A DNA stretch of 64,000 nt from Microbacterium foliorum. Lineage in GTDB: Bacteria; Actinomycetota; Actinomycetes; Actinomycetales; Microbacteriaceae. Where the stretch lies: positions 248,001 through 312,000 of the forward strand of contig NZ_CP031425.1 of assembly GCF_003367705.1 (NCBI RefSeq), read 5' to 3'. Of the stretch, positions 41,889 to 51,696 are shown one piece after another. The position numbers were made by a program, and so were the translations under genes. Below the pieces are notes generated by a model. It worked only from the letters and a program-made list of their open reading frames with translations. It was not told where the DNA came from and made no database searches. Within the stretch, counting starts at the first letter, position 1; each line of letters opens with the position of its first letter.

Positions 41889-42717
41889 CCTCGACAGCCC
41901 TCGCGCCCACCCCGACCCGGACTCCCGCCTGCACGCCGACGGGATCACGCTCGCGTACGACGGATCCCCCATCGTGCACGATGTGAGCGTGGCGATCCCC
42001 GACGGCTCGTTCACCGTGATCATCGGGGCGAACGCCTGCGGAAAGTCGACGCTGCTGCGTGGCCTCTCACGACTGCTCGCGCCCGCGGCGGGCGAGATCG
42101 TGCTCGACGGGCGCGCCATCGCCTCGTACCCGGCGAAAGAGGTGGCGCGTCGGCTGGGGCTGCTGCCGCAGAGCGCGAGCGCTCCCGACGGCATCACCGT
42201 GACCGACCTCGTCGCCCGGGGACGGTACCCGCACCAGAGCCTGTTCCGGCAGTGGTCCGAGGCCGACGAAGACGCGGTGCGTCGCGCGCTCGCGGCCACC
42301 GGCACGACCGACCTCGCGGCGAGATCCGTCGACGAGCTGTCCGGCGGTCAGCGGCAGCGGGTCTGGGTGGCGATGGTCCTCGCCCAGGAGACCGACCTGC
42401 TGCTGCTCGACGAGCCCACGACCTTCCTCGACGTGGCGCACCAGGTCGAGCTCATGGAGCTGTTCGCCGAGCTGAACGACCACGGGCGCACGATCGTCGC
42501 CGTGCTGCACGATCTGAACCATGCGGCGCGGTACGCCTCGCACATCATCGCGATGCGGGCCGGTCGGATCGTCGCCGAGGGTGCTCCCGCCGAGGTCATC
42601 ACGAGCGAGCGGGTGCGCGAGGTGTTCGGGCTCGAGAACATCGTCATCGACGATCCGGTCACCGGAGGGCCGATGGTCGTCCCGCTCCGCGTGCCCGCGA
42701 GGAAGGATGCCGGATGA
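41881..42717 (+). CDS. Siderophore ABC transporter ATPase
   Basis: This 278-residue ATPase has Walker A G-A-N-A-C-G-K-S-T (49-57), signature L-S-G-G-Q (153-157), Walker B L-L-L-L-D-E-P (173-179) and an H-D-L-N switch near 210. It matches the FecE/FepC type that powers ferric-siderophore import. GTG at 41881 lies inside the end of permease 2 (8-base overlap). Confidence 0.94.
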   Translation: MPDLDSPRAHPDPDSRLHADGITLAYDGSPIVHDVSVAIPDGSFTVIIGANACGKSTLLRGLSRLLAPAAGEIVLDGRAIASYPAKEVARRLGLLPQSASAPDGITVTDLVARGRYPHQSLFRQWSEADEDAVRRALAATGTTDLAARSVDELSGGQRQRVWVAMVLAQETDLLLLDEPTTFLDVAHQVELMELFAELNDHGRTIVAVLHDLNHAARYASHIIAMRAGRIVAEGAPAEVITSERVREVFGLENIVIDDPVTGGPMVVPLRVPARKDAG

Positions 42718-43565
42718 ACGCCGAACGCCCGTGGGCCTACAGCGCCTTTCCTGTGGAGGTGCGTGAGACGCGTCGACTGAGCCCGGGGTTCATCCGGATC
42801 ACCTTCACCGGCGACGCTCTGGAGCACTTCGCGAGCTGGGGCACCGACCAGCGCATCAAGCTGGTGCTGCCGATGGCCGACGGCTCGCTCGCGGACTTCG
42901 GTCTGCTCGACGAGCCCACCCCGCATCCGTCCGACTGGTACACCCGCTGGAAGAGCCTGCCCGAAGGTGAGCGCAACGTGCTGCGCACCTACACCCCTGC
43001 CGGGATCCGGGCGCAGGTGCGCGAGCTCGACGTGGACTTCTTCCTGCACGAGCCCGCGGGCCCCGCATCGCAGTGGGCGGCACGGGCGGTACCCGGCGAC
43101 CGCGTGGTGATCACGGGGCCGGATCGACGGATGGGCTGGACGGGGTACGGACTGCACTGGCATCCCGGTGAGGCGACCCGGTTGCTGCTCGTCGCCGACG
43201 AGACCGCCTTCCCCGCCGTGCGCGGGATCCTGCAGACGCTCGGCGAGGCGCACCGCGTCGACGTGATCCTCGAGTGCGCGGACCCGGCCGACGACATCGT
43301 CTCGGCGGATGCCGGTGCTCGCGCCGACATCCGACTCATCCGCCGTACGTCCGGCGACAGCTCCGAGCTGGAGCGGGCGGTGGCGCGCTGGAGCGACGAG
43401 CACGGTGAGAGCGTGCGCGCCGATCCGGCCTTCTACGCCTGGATCGCGGGGGAGTCGGGGGCCACCGCCCGGGTGCGCCGCCTTCTCACCGCCGAGGCAG
43501 GCATCTCGAAGGAACGGGTGTCGTTCCTCGGGTACTGGAAGGTCGGCGGTCCGCTCGTCGGGTGA
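42714..43565 (+). CDS. Siderophore-interacting protein (flavin ferric reductase)
   Basis: This 283-residue SIP-family protein has the FAD-binding R-T-Y-T-P motif near 90 and a C-terminal NAD(P)H-binding domain ending F-L-G-Y-W-K-V-G. Such enzymes reduce Fe(III) in imported siderophores and so release iron in the cytoplasm. The ATG at 42714 overlaps the ATPase stop (ATGA). It is the last gene of the iron operon. Confidence 0.92.
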   Translation: MNAERPWAYSAFPVEVRETRRLSPGFIRITFTGDALEHFASWGTDQRIKLVLPMADGSLADFGLLDEPTPHPSDWYTRWKSLPEGERNVLRTYTPAGIRAQVRELDVDFFLHEPAGPASQWAARAVPGDRVVITGPDRRMGWTGYGLHWHPGEATRLLLVADETAFPAVRGILQTLGEAHRVDVILECADPADDIVSADAGARADIRLIRRTSGDSSELERAVARWSDEHGESVRADPAFYAWIAGESGATARVRRLLTAEAGISKERVSFLGYWKVGGPLVG

Positions 43566-43654
43566 CGCGGCCGAACCGCACTCCCGGCGCTTCGTCCAGG
43601 CGCGGCATCGGATCGTCATGGATCGCACGGGGCCGACGTCCTATCGTCGAGGGG

Positions 43655-46078
43655 ATGACCACGTTCGACGACGCCCCGCAGACGCCGCCCGCACCGTTCA
43701 CCGTCGCCGTCTCGGCGTCCCCGGCCGTGGTGCCCGCACCGCTCGAGATGGGTGACGACGACACGACCGTGGAGCGCCTCCAGCTGACCTCGCGCTTCGT
43801 GACGCGGAACGGTGAGCCGTGGATCCCGGTGATGGGGGAGTACCACTTCAGCCGCGACCTGCCCGAGAACTGGGAGCGGGAGCTGCGCAAGATGAAGGCC
43901 GGCGGCATCTCCGTGCTCGCCACCTACGTGCTGTGGATCGTGCACGAGGAGATCCGCGGCGAGCTGCGGTGGGACGGGCGGCGAGACCTGCGTCGGTTCA
44001 TCGAGACGGCCGACAGGGTGGGGCTCAGGGTGATGCTGCGGATCGGTCCGTGGGCGCACGGCGAGACCCGCAACGGCGGCTTCCCGGACTGGCTGCAGGC
44101 GCTGCCGATCGGGCACCGCTCCGACGACCCGGCCTACCTCGCTGTCACGCGGCGGTGGTACGGCGGCATCGAGGAGCAGGTGCGCGGCCTCCTCCACACG
44201 TCGGAGAATCCCGAGGGGCCGATCATCGGCATCCAGGTCGACAACGAGCTCTACGACGACGGGCCGCACCTGGCGACCCTGCGCGCCCTCGCAGAGGAGG
44301 TCGGGATGCGGGCGAGTCTGTGGACCGCGACCGGGTGGGGCGGAGCGCAGCTGCCGCGAGGCCGCGTCCTGCCGGTCTACGCCGGATACTCCGACGGCTT
44401 CTGGGAGGAGTCGGACACGGGGTGGCCGGACTTCGGAGAGATGCACTTCACCTACAGCACGGTCCGCGACGACCTCAGCGTCGGTGCGGATGTGCGGGGT
44501 GCGGATGTGCGGGGTGCGGATCTGCGCGTGGCGGATCTGCGCGGCACGGCGGCCGAGGCGGATCCGGATGCCGGTCTCGGCACCGACGATCCCTGGCCGT
44601 TCGTGACCTGCGAGCTCGGCGGCGGCATGGCGGTGGCCTACCACCGGCGTCCGCTCGTCGACCCCGACGACGTGGCCGCCCTCGCCCTGACCAAGGTGGG
44701 CAGCGGATCCGCGTGGCAGGGCTACTACATGTACCACGGCGGCCTGCAGGTGCTCGGCGAGCTGTCGTCGACGCAGGAGTCGCAGGCGACCGGCTACCCG
44801 AACGACGTGCCGGTGCGCGACTACGACTTCTTCGCACCGCTGGGCACCGTGGGGGCGCAGCGCCCGCACTTCCACGCGCTGCGGCAGCAGCACCTGCTCC
44901 TCGACGCCTTCGGCGCGGCTCTCGCTCCCGCCGCGACGACGATTCCCGCGCGGGTCGACGGCGGCCCGCGTTGGGCGGTGCGCAGCGACGGCGACCGCGG
45001 ATTCCTGTTCCTGAACAACCATCAGCCCGCGGTCGCCGCACTCCCCGACCTCGACGACGTGCACTTCGACGTGCGCCTCGGCGATCACGCGATCACCGTC
45101 CCGACCGCGCCGATCACGGTGCCCGCCGGCGCCTTCGCCGTCTGGCCGCTGCGTCAGATGTATCCGGACGTTCCCGCGCTCACCGTCACCGCGCAGCCGA
45201 TCACGCAGATCACCGACGGCGACCGCACCGTCGTGCTGTTCGCGGCGAGCGAGGGGATCGACGTCGAACTGCAGGTGGAAGGGGTGGATGCCGTCGCGAT
45301 CTCGGGCGCCGAGGTCCGCCTGCAGGACGGCGTGGTGCATGCCGTCCCGTCCGTGCCCCCGGGGCTCGACTGCGAGGTCGGGATCGGCGACACGACCCTG
45401 GTGTTCCTCGACAGGGCCACCGCCGAGAGCGTGTGGCGCGGCGATGTCGCCGGCCGCGACACCGTGATCCTGTGGGCGGGCGGCGGATGGTTCGACGACG
45501 ACGGCTTCACCGCCGTGCTCGGTGACCGCGCCGGTGCCCTCGGGGCCTTCCCCGCCCTGCGAGGTCGTGATCTCGAACCGCTCGCCGCGGAAGGATCCGT
45601 CTTCTCGCGCCGGGCGGTCGTGGGCGGGGCTGCCCCCGTGCCTCTCGACGTGCCGGCCTTCAGCGAACGACCGACCGTGCCGCTGCGCACCGGGGGGCCC
45701 GCCGGCAGATTCTCGGCACCCGCCGACGACGACTTCGCGGATGCCGCCACGGTCGAGGTGCACGTGCCGAGAAGCGCGCTCGAGACCGGCGACGGCGAGC
45801 GGTCGGTGCTGACCCTCGACTGGACGGGAGATGTGATGCGGGTCATGATCGGCGACAGCCTGATCGCCGACCAGTTCTGGTACGGACGCCCGTTCGAGAT
45901 CGACCTCACGCCGCACCGCGAGGCGCTCGCCGCACAGCCGCTGACCCTCCGCGCGTTCGCCTGGGCGGCGGACTCCCCGGTCTACGTCGACCCGCGGGTG
46001 CGGCCGGTCGGCGGCGAGGATGTACTGGAGATCCGTTCGGCGGTGGTGCGTCGCACCGCGACCGCATCCTTCCGCTGA
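43655..46078 (+). CDS. GH35 beta-galactosidase-like glycoside hydrolase
   Basis: This 807-residue protein has a GH35-type TIM barrel (about 45-400), with G-E-Y-H-F-S-R at 61-67, the predicted acid/base E198 in Q-V-D-N-E and the nucleophile E320 in T-C-E-L-G-G-G-M. Beta-sandwich domains follow. There is no signal peptide, so it acts on imported oligosaccharides. A short repeat-coded stretch (G-A-D-V-R type, ~277-297) is inserted shortly before the nucleophile strand. TATCGT seven bases before the ATG suggests a leaderless transcript. A convergent AraC regulator follows. Confidence 0.88.
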   Translation: MTTFDDAPQTPPAPFTVAVSASPAVVPAPLEMGDDDTTVERLQLTSRFVTRNGEPWIPVMGEYHFSRDLPENWERELRKMKAGGISVLATYVLWIVHEEIRGELRWDGRRDLRRFIETADRVGLRVMLRIGPWAHGETRNGGFPDWLQALPIGHRSDDPAYLAVTRRWYGGIEEQVRGLLHTSENPEGPIIGIQVDNELYDDGPHLATLRALAEEVGMRASLWTATGWGGAQLPRGRVLPVYAGYSDGFWEESDTGWPDFGEMHFTYSTVRDDLSVGADVRGADVRGADLRVADLRGTAAEADPDAGLGTDDPWPFVTCELGGGMAVAYHRRPLVDPDDVAALALTKVGSGSAWQGYYMYHGGLQVLGELSSTQESQATGYPNDVPVRDYDFFAPLGTVGAQRPHFHALRQQHLLLDAFGAALAPAATTIPARVDGGPRWAVRSDGDRGFLFLNNHQPAVAALPDLDDVHFDVRLGDHAITVPTAPITVPAGAFAVWPLRQMYPDVPALTVTAQPITQITDGDRTVVLFAASEGIDVELQVEGVDAVAISGAEVRLQDGVVHAVPSVPPGLDCEVGIGDTTLVFLDRATAESVWRGDVAGRDTVILWAGGGWFDDDGFTAVLGDRAGALGAFPALRGRDLEPLAAEGSVFSRRAVVGGAAPVPLDVPAFSERPTVPLRTGGPAGRFSAPADDDFADAATVEVHVPRSALETGDGERSVLTLDWTGDVMRVMIGDSLIADQFWYGRPFEIDLTPHREALAAQPLTLRAFAWAADSPVYVDPRVRPVGGEDVLEIRSAVVRRTATASFR
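44483..44542 (+). repeat. Four tandem 15-bp units in the GH35 gene
   Basis: Four units starting at 44483, 44498, 44513 and 44528 (first two identical: ggtgcggatgtgcgg) encode G-A-D-V-R-type pentapeptides. This is a small in-frame expansion inside the catalytic domain. Confidence 0.9.
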
Positions 46079-46085
46079 GCGCGCG

Positions 46086-46976
46086 TCACCCCTTGTGCTG
46101 GGCGCGGTAGGTCGTGGGGTTCATGCCGTGCACGCGGCGGAAGTGCCGGGAGAAGTAGAGCGGGTCGCTGTATCCGACCGCCGCGGCGACCTCGGTCACG
46201 GTCGACGACGTCGTGTCGAGCAGAGTGCGCGCTCGCGCCATCTTGACGGCGGTGTGGAATGCGCCAGGGCCCCCTCCGGTCGCGCGCCGGAACATCGCGC
46301 TCAGGTGCGACGAGGACAGCCCGACCATGCCGGCGAGCTCTGCGACCGGGATGTTGCTGTCGACGCGGGTCTCGAGGAACCGCATGGCGCGCTCCAGAGG
46401 TGATCCCTCCGCGGGGAGGATGCTGTCGGCGGCCAGGCGCGTGAGCAGGTGCCACGCCACCCCCGAGGCCGCGAGCAGCTGTGCGGGTGACACGCGTCGT
46501 TCGAGGTGGCCGACGAGCTCGTCGAAGAGAGCGACGGCACCGTCGACGGCGCGCAGCCGGGTGAGCGGGCGGGGGATGCCGAGCAGGGGACCGGTGAGCT
46601 CGGGCACGTCGGTGCCCCGCACGTGCATCCACCAGATCGTCCATGGATCGTCGAGCGACGCCCGGTAGTCGTGCGGTACCCCCGCGGGGATGGTCACGCA
46701 GGCGCCGGGCGTCATCGGATGCTCCTCGTCGCCGAGGCGCACCGTCCCTGAGCCTGCGACGCAGAGGATCACGATGGTCTCGGTGGCACCCCGCGCGCGA
46801 ACCCGGCGATGGCCGGACGCGGTGGGGAAGTACCCCGCGTCGGTCACCAGGAGCCTGCGGGTGACGGCTCGCGAGAGCGCCGCCTCGACCTGGGGTCGCG
46901 GCACGACGCACAGTCGCTGATTGCGGAAGCCGTCGGGCCGTCCGCTCGGCTCGGGTCGAATCACTGTTTCGTCCAT
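46086..46976 (-). CDS. AraC-family transcriptional regulator
   Basis: This 296-residue protein has an N-terminal cupin sensor (about 40-110, with P-A-G-V-P-H-D-Y) and a C-terminal double HTH (V-A-E-L-A-G-M-V-G-L-S, then Y-F-S-R-H-F-R-R-V-H-G). Such AraC proteins activate carbohydrate genes. I chose the ATG at 46976, preceded by GAGGAAC. Probable targets are the divergent DUF5107 gene and the GH35 gene. Confidence 0.9.
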   Translation of the reverse strand: MDETVIRPEPSGRPDGFRNQRLCVVPRPQVEAALSRAVTRRLLVTDAGYFPTASGHRRVRARGATETIVILCVAGSGTVRLGDEEHPMTPGACVTIPAGVPHDYRASLDDPWTIWWMHVRGTDVPELTGPLLGIPRPLTRLRAVDGAVALFDELVGHLERRVSPAQLLAASGVAWHLLTRLAADSILPAEGSPLERAMRFLETRVDSNIPVAELAGMVGLSSSHLSAMFRRATGGGPGAFHTAVKMARARTLLDTTSSTVTEVAAAVGYSDPLYFSRHFRRVHGMNPTTYRAQHKG

Positions 46977-47065
46977 GATGTTCCTCGATCTCACCATAGC
47001 TCCGCCCGCGCCGCCTTCGTAGCGTCGGAGGTGACCCGCCGAGGGTCATGACGAGGAGGCCGACG

Positions 47066-50029
47066 ATGATCGAGGAACCGACCTCCGCACACGCGGATCA
47101 CGAGAAGCTCGTGCTCCCCGAGCCGCCTGCCGAGCTGCTCGCCGCGCTCGATCGCGGCGAGGCGGTGGCCTGGCGGCAGCCGCTCGCGATCCGCACATAC
47201 GAGGCGGATGCGCCGAGCGTGTATCCGATGTACCTCGATCAGCGCGTCTATCAGGGGTCGAGCGGTCGGGTGTATCCGCTGCCCTTCACCGAGGGCGTCG
47301 CCGACGAGGCGGTGGTCCGCGAGTGGGATGCCGTGCACCTCGAGAACGAGTACGTGCGGCTGGTGGTGCTGCCCGAGCTCGGCGGTCGCATCCATGTGGG
47401 CTATGACAAGACGAGCGACTACGACTTCTTCTACCGCAACAACGTCATCAAGCCGGCACTCGTCGGTCTCGCCGGGCCCTGGATCTCGGGCGGCGTCGAG
47501 TTCAACTGGCCGCAGCACCATCGCCCCGCCACCTACCTGCCGGTGGAGACCTCGATCGAGGTCGGCGAAGACGGCACGGTGACGGTGTGGTGTCACGATC
47601 ACGACCCGTTCGCCCGCATGTCGGCGCAGCACGGTGTGCGCCTGCGCGCGCACAGCTCGGTGGTCGAGCTCGCCGTGCGCCTGCACAACCGCACGGACGA
47701 GCGGCAGTCGTTCCTGTGGTGGGCGAACGTCGCCGCGCGCGTGCACGACGACTACCAGTCGTTCTTCCCGGAGGACGTGGGCTACGTCGCGGACCACGCG
47801 CGTCGCGCGCTGACGCGGTTCCCCGCCGCCGATCGCGAGTACTACGGGGTGGACTACCCGGGGCTGGCCGCCGAGCATCCCGGTGCCGATCGCATCGACT
47901 GGTATCGCAACATCCCGGTGCCGACGTCGTACATGATCGTCGACAGTGCCCAGGACTTCTTCGGCGGGTACGACCATGCCGCCGGGGCCGGGTTCGTGCA
48001 CTGGGCCGAGCGGCGGGTGTCGCCGGGCAAGAAGCAGTGGACCTGGGGGGATGCGCCCTTCGGGCACGCCTGGGACGCGCAGCTGACCGACGGCGACGGG
48101 CCGTACGTCGAGCTCATGGCGGGCGTCTACACCGACAATCAGCCCGACTTCACCTGGATCCTCCCCGGCGAGACGAAGGTCTTCACGCAGTACTGGTACC
48201 CGATCCCGGGCATCGGCGTCGCGCACCAGGCGACACCGGATGCCGCGGTGCACGTCGACCGCGAGGGAGAGATCGAGGCCTCGTTCGCGGTGACCGCACA
48301 GCAGGCGGGGGCCACCGCGCGCATCCTCCGCGGCGACGCGGTGCTCGCCTCGCGGACACACGATCTCGTGCCCGGGGTGCCGCTCACGGTCGCGGCCGAG
48401 AGCCCGGACGGACTCGACGAGGGAGACGACCTCAGGGTGGAACTGCTCGGCGCCTCCGGGCAGGTGCTCGTGCGCTGGACCCCGTCGATCGCCGCGGCCG
48501 AGGAGCCGTGGGTTGCCGAGGAGCCGCCGCTCCCCGACGACATCGACTCCGTCGAGGAGCTGTATCTGACCGGTCTGCACCTGAGTCAGTATCGACACCC
48601 CACACGTTCGGCATCGGGCTACTGGAACGCCGCCCTGCAGCGGGATCCCGGTGATGTGCGCACCAATCTCGCCCTCGCCGACCGCGACTACCGCGCCGGC
48701 GACTACGGTCGCGCGCTCGATCGTGTCGACCGGGCGCTGGCTCGGCTCACCCGCCGCAACGCGAATCCGGCCGATGCCGAGGCGTTCCACCTGCGGGGCC
48801 TGATCCTGCGCCGACTCGATCGCCGCATCGAGGCCGAGCAGGCCTTCGGCAAGGCCGGGTGGGACGGAACCTGGGCGGCGGCGTCCGGGCTCGCCCTCGC
48901 CCGATCACTCGCCTCGCGTCAGCAGAACCGCGCGGCGCTGCGCGTGCTCGACACCCTCGACGGCATCGTCGGCCACGACACCCGCAGGATCGCGCTGCGG
49001 GCCATCCTCCAGCGGCGGGCGGGAGAGCACGCCGCGGCCGATGCGCTCGTCGCCGACGCCCTGGTCGCCGATCCGCTCGACGCGACCCTGCGGGTGCTGG
49101 CCGGCCGCCAGATCGCATCCGATGCGGGGCTGATGCTCGATGTCGCTCTGGACCTGCGCGACGCGGGCGCTCTCGACGACGCACTGCGTGTTCTCGGGGA
49201 TGCCGTGGCACTGCCCGTGACCGCGGGCGGCAACGTGCGCCCGATCGCCCACTACCTCGCCGCGCAGATCCACCGCAGCCGGGGTGACGACACCCGGGCC
49301 GCCGACGAACGTCGCCGCGCTCGCGAGGCCGACCTGACCTGGGCGTTCCCGTTCGGGCTCGACGCGCTCGACGCCCTGGAGGCGGCGCTGGCGGTCGACC
49401 CGGACGACGCGGTCGCCCACTCGCTGCTCGGCATGCTGCTGTACGCGCACGGCCGGCGTCACGCGGCGACTGCGCACGGGGAGCGGGCGATCGCCCTCGG
49501 TCGCGCGGATGCCGTGCTCCTGCGCAACGCCGCGCTCGCCGCCTACAACATCAGTCATGACGATGCTCGCGCGCAGGAGCTGTACGAGCGCGCGATCGCC
49601 GCCGCGCCGCGCGACGCCCGACTCCGTTACGAGCAGGATCAGCTCGCGGCCCGCGTGGGGCGCCCCACCGCGCAGCGACTCGACCGCCTGCGCTCCGTGG
49701 AGGATCTGGTGCTGACCCGCGACGACTTCACGATCGAGTACATCCGGCTGCTGGTGGCCGAGGGCGAGGCCGAGCGCGCCCACCGCATCCTCCTCGAGCG
49801 TCGCTTCCGCCCGTGGGAGGGGGGAGAGGGGCAGGCGCTCGCCGCGTGGGATGCCACGCACGACGCGCTCGGCCTCGCGCGCGCCGACCCGCCGGCGTCG
49901 CTGGGCGAGGCCAGGGCGCAGTACACACCGCCGGCCGCCCGCCGCGACGACGGCTCGACGGACTACTTCGCGACGAGTCTTCCCGAGCTGCTGCTCTTCG
50001 CCAGGGAGACCGGCGACGACGGGCGGTGA
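47066..50029 (+). CDS. DUF5107 protein with TPR-like C-terminus
   Basis: This 987-residue protein has an N-terminal DUF5107 domain (about 20-330) with a galactose-mutarotase-like look (P-E-L-G-G-R-I-H-V-G-Y-D, and G-G-V-E-F-N-W-P-Q-H-H). A linker beta domain and a long helical region with tetratricopeptide-like repeats (about 510-940) follow. DUF5107-TPR proteins co-occur with carbohydrate genes; the activity is unproven, and sugar binding or epimerisation is plausible. GAGGAGG lies six bases before the ATG at 47066, supporting it over an upstream ATG at 47048. It is divergent from the AraC gene. Confidence 0.85.
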   Translation: MIEEPTSAHADHEKLVLPEPPAELLAALDRGEAVAWRQPLAIRTYEADAPSVYPMYLDQRVYQGSSGRVYPLPFTEGVADEAVVREWDAVHLENEYVRLVVLPELGGRIHVGYDKTSDYDFFYRNNVIKPALVGLAGPWISGGVEFNWPQHHRPATYLPVETSIEVGEDGTVTVWCHDHDPFARMSAQHGVRLRAHSSVVELAVRLHNRTDERQSFLWWANVAARVHDDYQSFFPEDVGYVADHARRALTRFPAADREYYGVDYPGLAAEHPGADRIDWYRNIPVPTSYMIVDSAQDFFGGYDHAAGAGFVHWAERRVSPGKKQWTWGDAPFGHAWDAQLTDGDGPYVELMAGVYTDNQPDFTWILPGETKVFTQYWYPIPGIGVAHQATPDAAVHVDREGEIEASFAVTAQQAGATARILRGDAVLASRTHDLVPGVPLTVAAESPDGLDEGDDLRVELLGASGQVLVRWTPSIAAAEEPWVAEEPPLPDDIDSVEELYLTGLHLSQYRHPTRSASGYWNAALQRDPGDVRTNLALADRDYRAGDYGRALDRVDRALARLTRRNANPADAEAFHLRGLILRRLDRRIEAEQAFGKAGWDGTWAAASGLALARSLASRQQNRAALRVLDTLDGIVGHDTRRIALRAILQRRAGEHAAADALVADALVADPLDATLRVLAGRQIASDAGLMLDVALDLRDAGALDDALRVLGDAVALPVTAGGNVRPIAHYLAAQIHRSRGDDTRAADERRRAREADLTWAFPFGLDALDALEAALAVDPDDAVAHSLLGMLLYAHGRRHAATAHGERAIALGRADAVLLRNAALAAYNISHDDARAQELYERAIAAAPRDARLRYEQDQLAARVGRPTAQRLDRLRSVEDLVLTRDDFTIEYIRLLVAEGEAERAHRILLERRFRPWEGGEGQALAAWDATHDALGLARADPPASLGEARAQYTPPAARRDDGSTDYFATSLPELLLFARETGDDGR

Positions 50030-50088
50030 CGTGCGAGGGCGATGAGCTGCGGCGACAGCCCCGGGATCCCGTCAGCGGTGGGCCTGGT

Positions 50089-51117
50089 TCAGAAGCGGAC
50101 GAACGAGAGGAGAATGGCCGCGAGAAGTGGCGCCATGAGCGTCGCGAGTGCGATCGTGTTCAGCAGTCGGTGGTCGCGCAGCAGGGCGAGGTACTCCCTG
50201 AGCAACGCGCTGGGGAGGTAGTACCGGGCGGTGCGGGCGCCGATCGCATGCCCCGTGATGCCGAGGGTGCGAAGCAGCGTGGCTGCACGGAAGGCGTGAT
50301 AGTCGCTCGTGACGGCCAGCACGGGGCCGGTGATGCCACGGTCTGCGAGGAGCTCTCGCGTGAGCGTGAGGTTCTGTTCTGTGGTGCGGGAGGCGCTCTC
50401 GACGAGCATGCGCTCGGGTGGGGCGCCGATCGATGCGGCGAACTCGCGCATCGCGGCGGCCTCGCTGCGCGGCTCATCGTCGCCCTGTCCCCCGGAGAGC
50501 ACCAGGACGGCGTCGGGAAAGCGTTGCAGGGTGGTGACCCCTAACCGCACTCGCTGCGCGAGCAGGGGCGGAACGCTTCCATCTGACCGCAGCCCCGACC
50601 CCAGAGCGATCACTGCGGAAGGGGCTGGAGCCCGTCGCGCGAGGCGGGAGTAGACAGCGGACCAGCAGAGATAGGCGACGAATCCCATCCCGATGTAGCC
50701 GACCGGGCCGATGAGGAACACGAGGCCGACCGCCAACTCGACCCAGTCGGTCCGTACCGCGATGACGCCCACCGCAAGCAGGCCGAGCACTCCGACGCCT
50801 GCGAGCAGGGACAGCCGGTTGGCGAGCGACCCTCCCTCTCGTCTCATCATGACGATCCCGTTCGCGACCAACGTGCAGCCGAGGCCGATGCTGGCGAGCA
50901 CGGGGACGAGCAGAAGCAGCAGCGCCCAGGTGATGTCGCGGATCTGGTCGGGAAGCGGAATCAGCACCGCGCCTGTGCCGACCAGGAGGTCCACGATCGA
51001 GAGGAGCAGGGACGTGCTGGCGATCGTGAGCAGGACACCCGGCAGCAGTCGCCGCGGGTCGCGAGTCGCGAGCACGATTCCCGTCACTGCGAGAACGACG
51101 GTGAGGAACGTGGACAT
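50089..51117 (-). CDS. YdcF/SanA-type membrane protein (DUF218)
   Basis: This 342-residue protein has five or six N-terminal membrane helices (1-150) followed by a DUF218 domain (V-I-A-L-G-S-G-L at ~166, G-G-Q-G-D-D-E-P-R-S-E-A, then S-D-Y-H-A-F-R-A). A last hydrophobic segment closes it. The family acts in envelope homeostasis; the molecular role is unclear. TACCGT seven bases before the ATG suggests a leaderless transcript. Confidence 0.88.
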   Translation of the reverse strand: MSTFLTVVLAVTGIVLATRDPRRLLPGVLLTIASTSLLLSIVDLLVGTGAVLIPLPDQIRDITWALLLLLVPVLASIGLGCTLVANGIVMMRREGGSLANRLSLLAGVGVLGLLAVGVIAVRTDWVELAVGLVFLIGPVGYIGMGFVAYLCWSAVYSRLARRAPAPSAVIALGSGLRSDGSVPPLLAQRVRLGVTTLQRFPDAVLVLSGGQGDDEPRSEAAAMREFAASIGAPPERMLVESASRTTEQNLTLTRELLADRGITGPVLAVTSDYHAFRAATLLRTLGITGHAIGARTARYYLPSALLREYLALLRDHRLLNTIALATLMAPLLAAILLSFVRF

Positions 51118-51243
51118 GGTCTAGACGGTACCCGGCGGCGTCCGGTGGCTCTGTAGGCGAGGGGGTGAAATCATCCGCGGGTATGACCCGGATGCCCCGG
51201 CAGGCTGACGCGCGGGACGACGGCGGTGAGTGAGGGTTGAAGT

Positions 51244-51693
51244 ATGAGTACATCTCGGCGCAACCTCCTCCGCCCGTTCCTAGCCGCGGCTGCTGCCGCG
51301 ATCACGCTGCTCCCCCTCACCGCCTGCAGCGTCGTGAACCAGAGCTTCGGTGACGCCTGGTCGGTCACCTATCAGGTGGTTGTGGACCGGCCCCAGGATG
51401 TCGAGCTCACCGAGGTCGCAGTCGAAGGCGCGGAAAAACGAGGCGCGTCTCCGGAGGTGACCGATCTGGGGTCCCAGACAGCTCTTGCCTCCTCTGGCGG
51501 GGAGGGGGCTCTCTGGGAGCGGGAGGTGATCGTGCTCGCCGGGGATGACGCACGGGTGAGCGCGACCCCGCCGTCCGGCTCGATAGCCACGTGTCGCGTG
51601 ATGATCGACGGGACGCGCGAGATCGCGACGGCGACCTCCGAGGCGCCGGGGGAGCCTGTCACCTGCAAGGTGGTCACCCCGGCCTTCGACTGA
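51244..51693 (+). CDS. Predicted lipoprotein of unknown function (149 residues)
   Basis: The N-terminus (R-R-N-L-L-R plus a hydrophobic stretch and lipobox L-T-A-C, C28) marks a secreted lipoprotein. The mature part is short and beta-rich with two further Cys residues (in A-T-C-R and V-T-C-K) that may form a disulfide. The family is not recognised; the layout resembles small MmpS-like lipoproteins. GAGGGTTGAAG lies upstream. It stands alone. Confidence 0.72.
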   Translation: MSTSRRNLLRPFLAAAAAAITLLPLTACSVVNQSFGDAWSVTYQVVVDRPQDVELTEVAVEGAEKRGASPEVTDLGSQTALASSGGEGALWEREVIVLAGDDARVSATPPSGSIATCRVMIDGTREIATATSEAPGEPVTCKVVTPAFD

Positions 51694-51696
51694 CGC

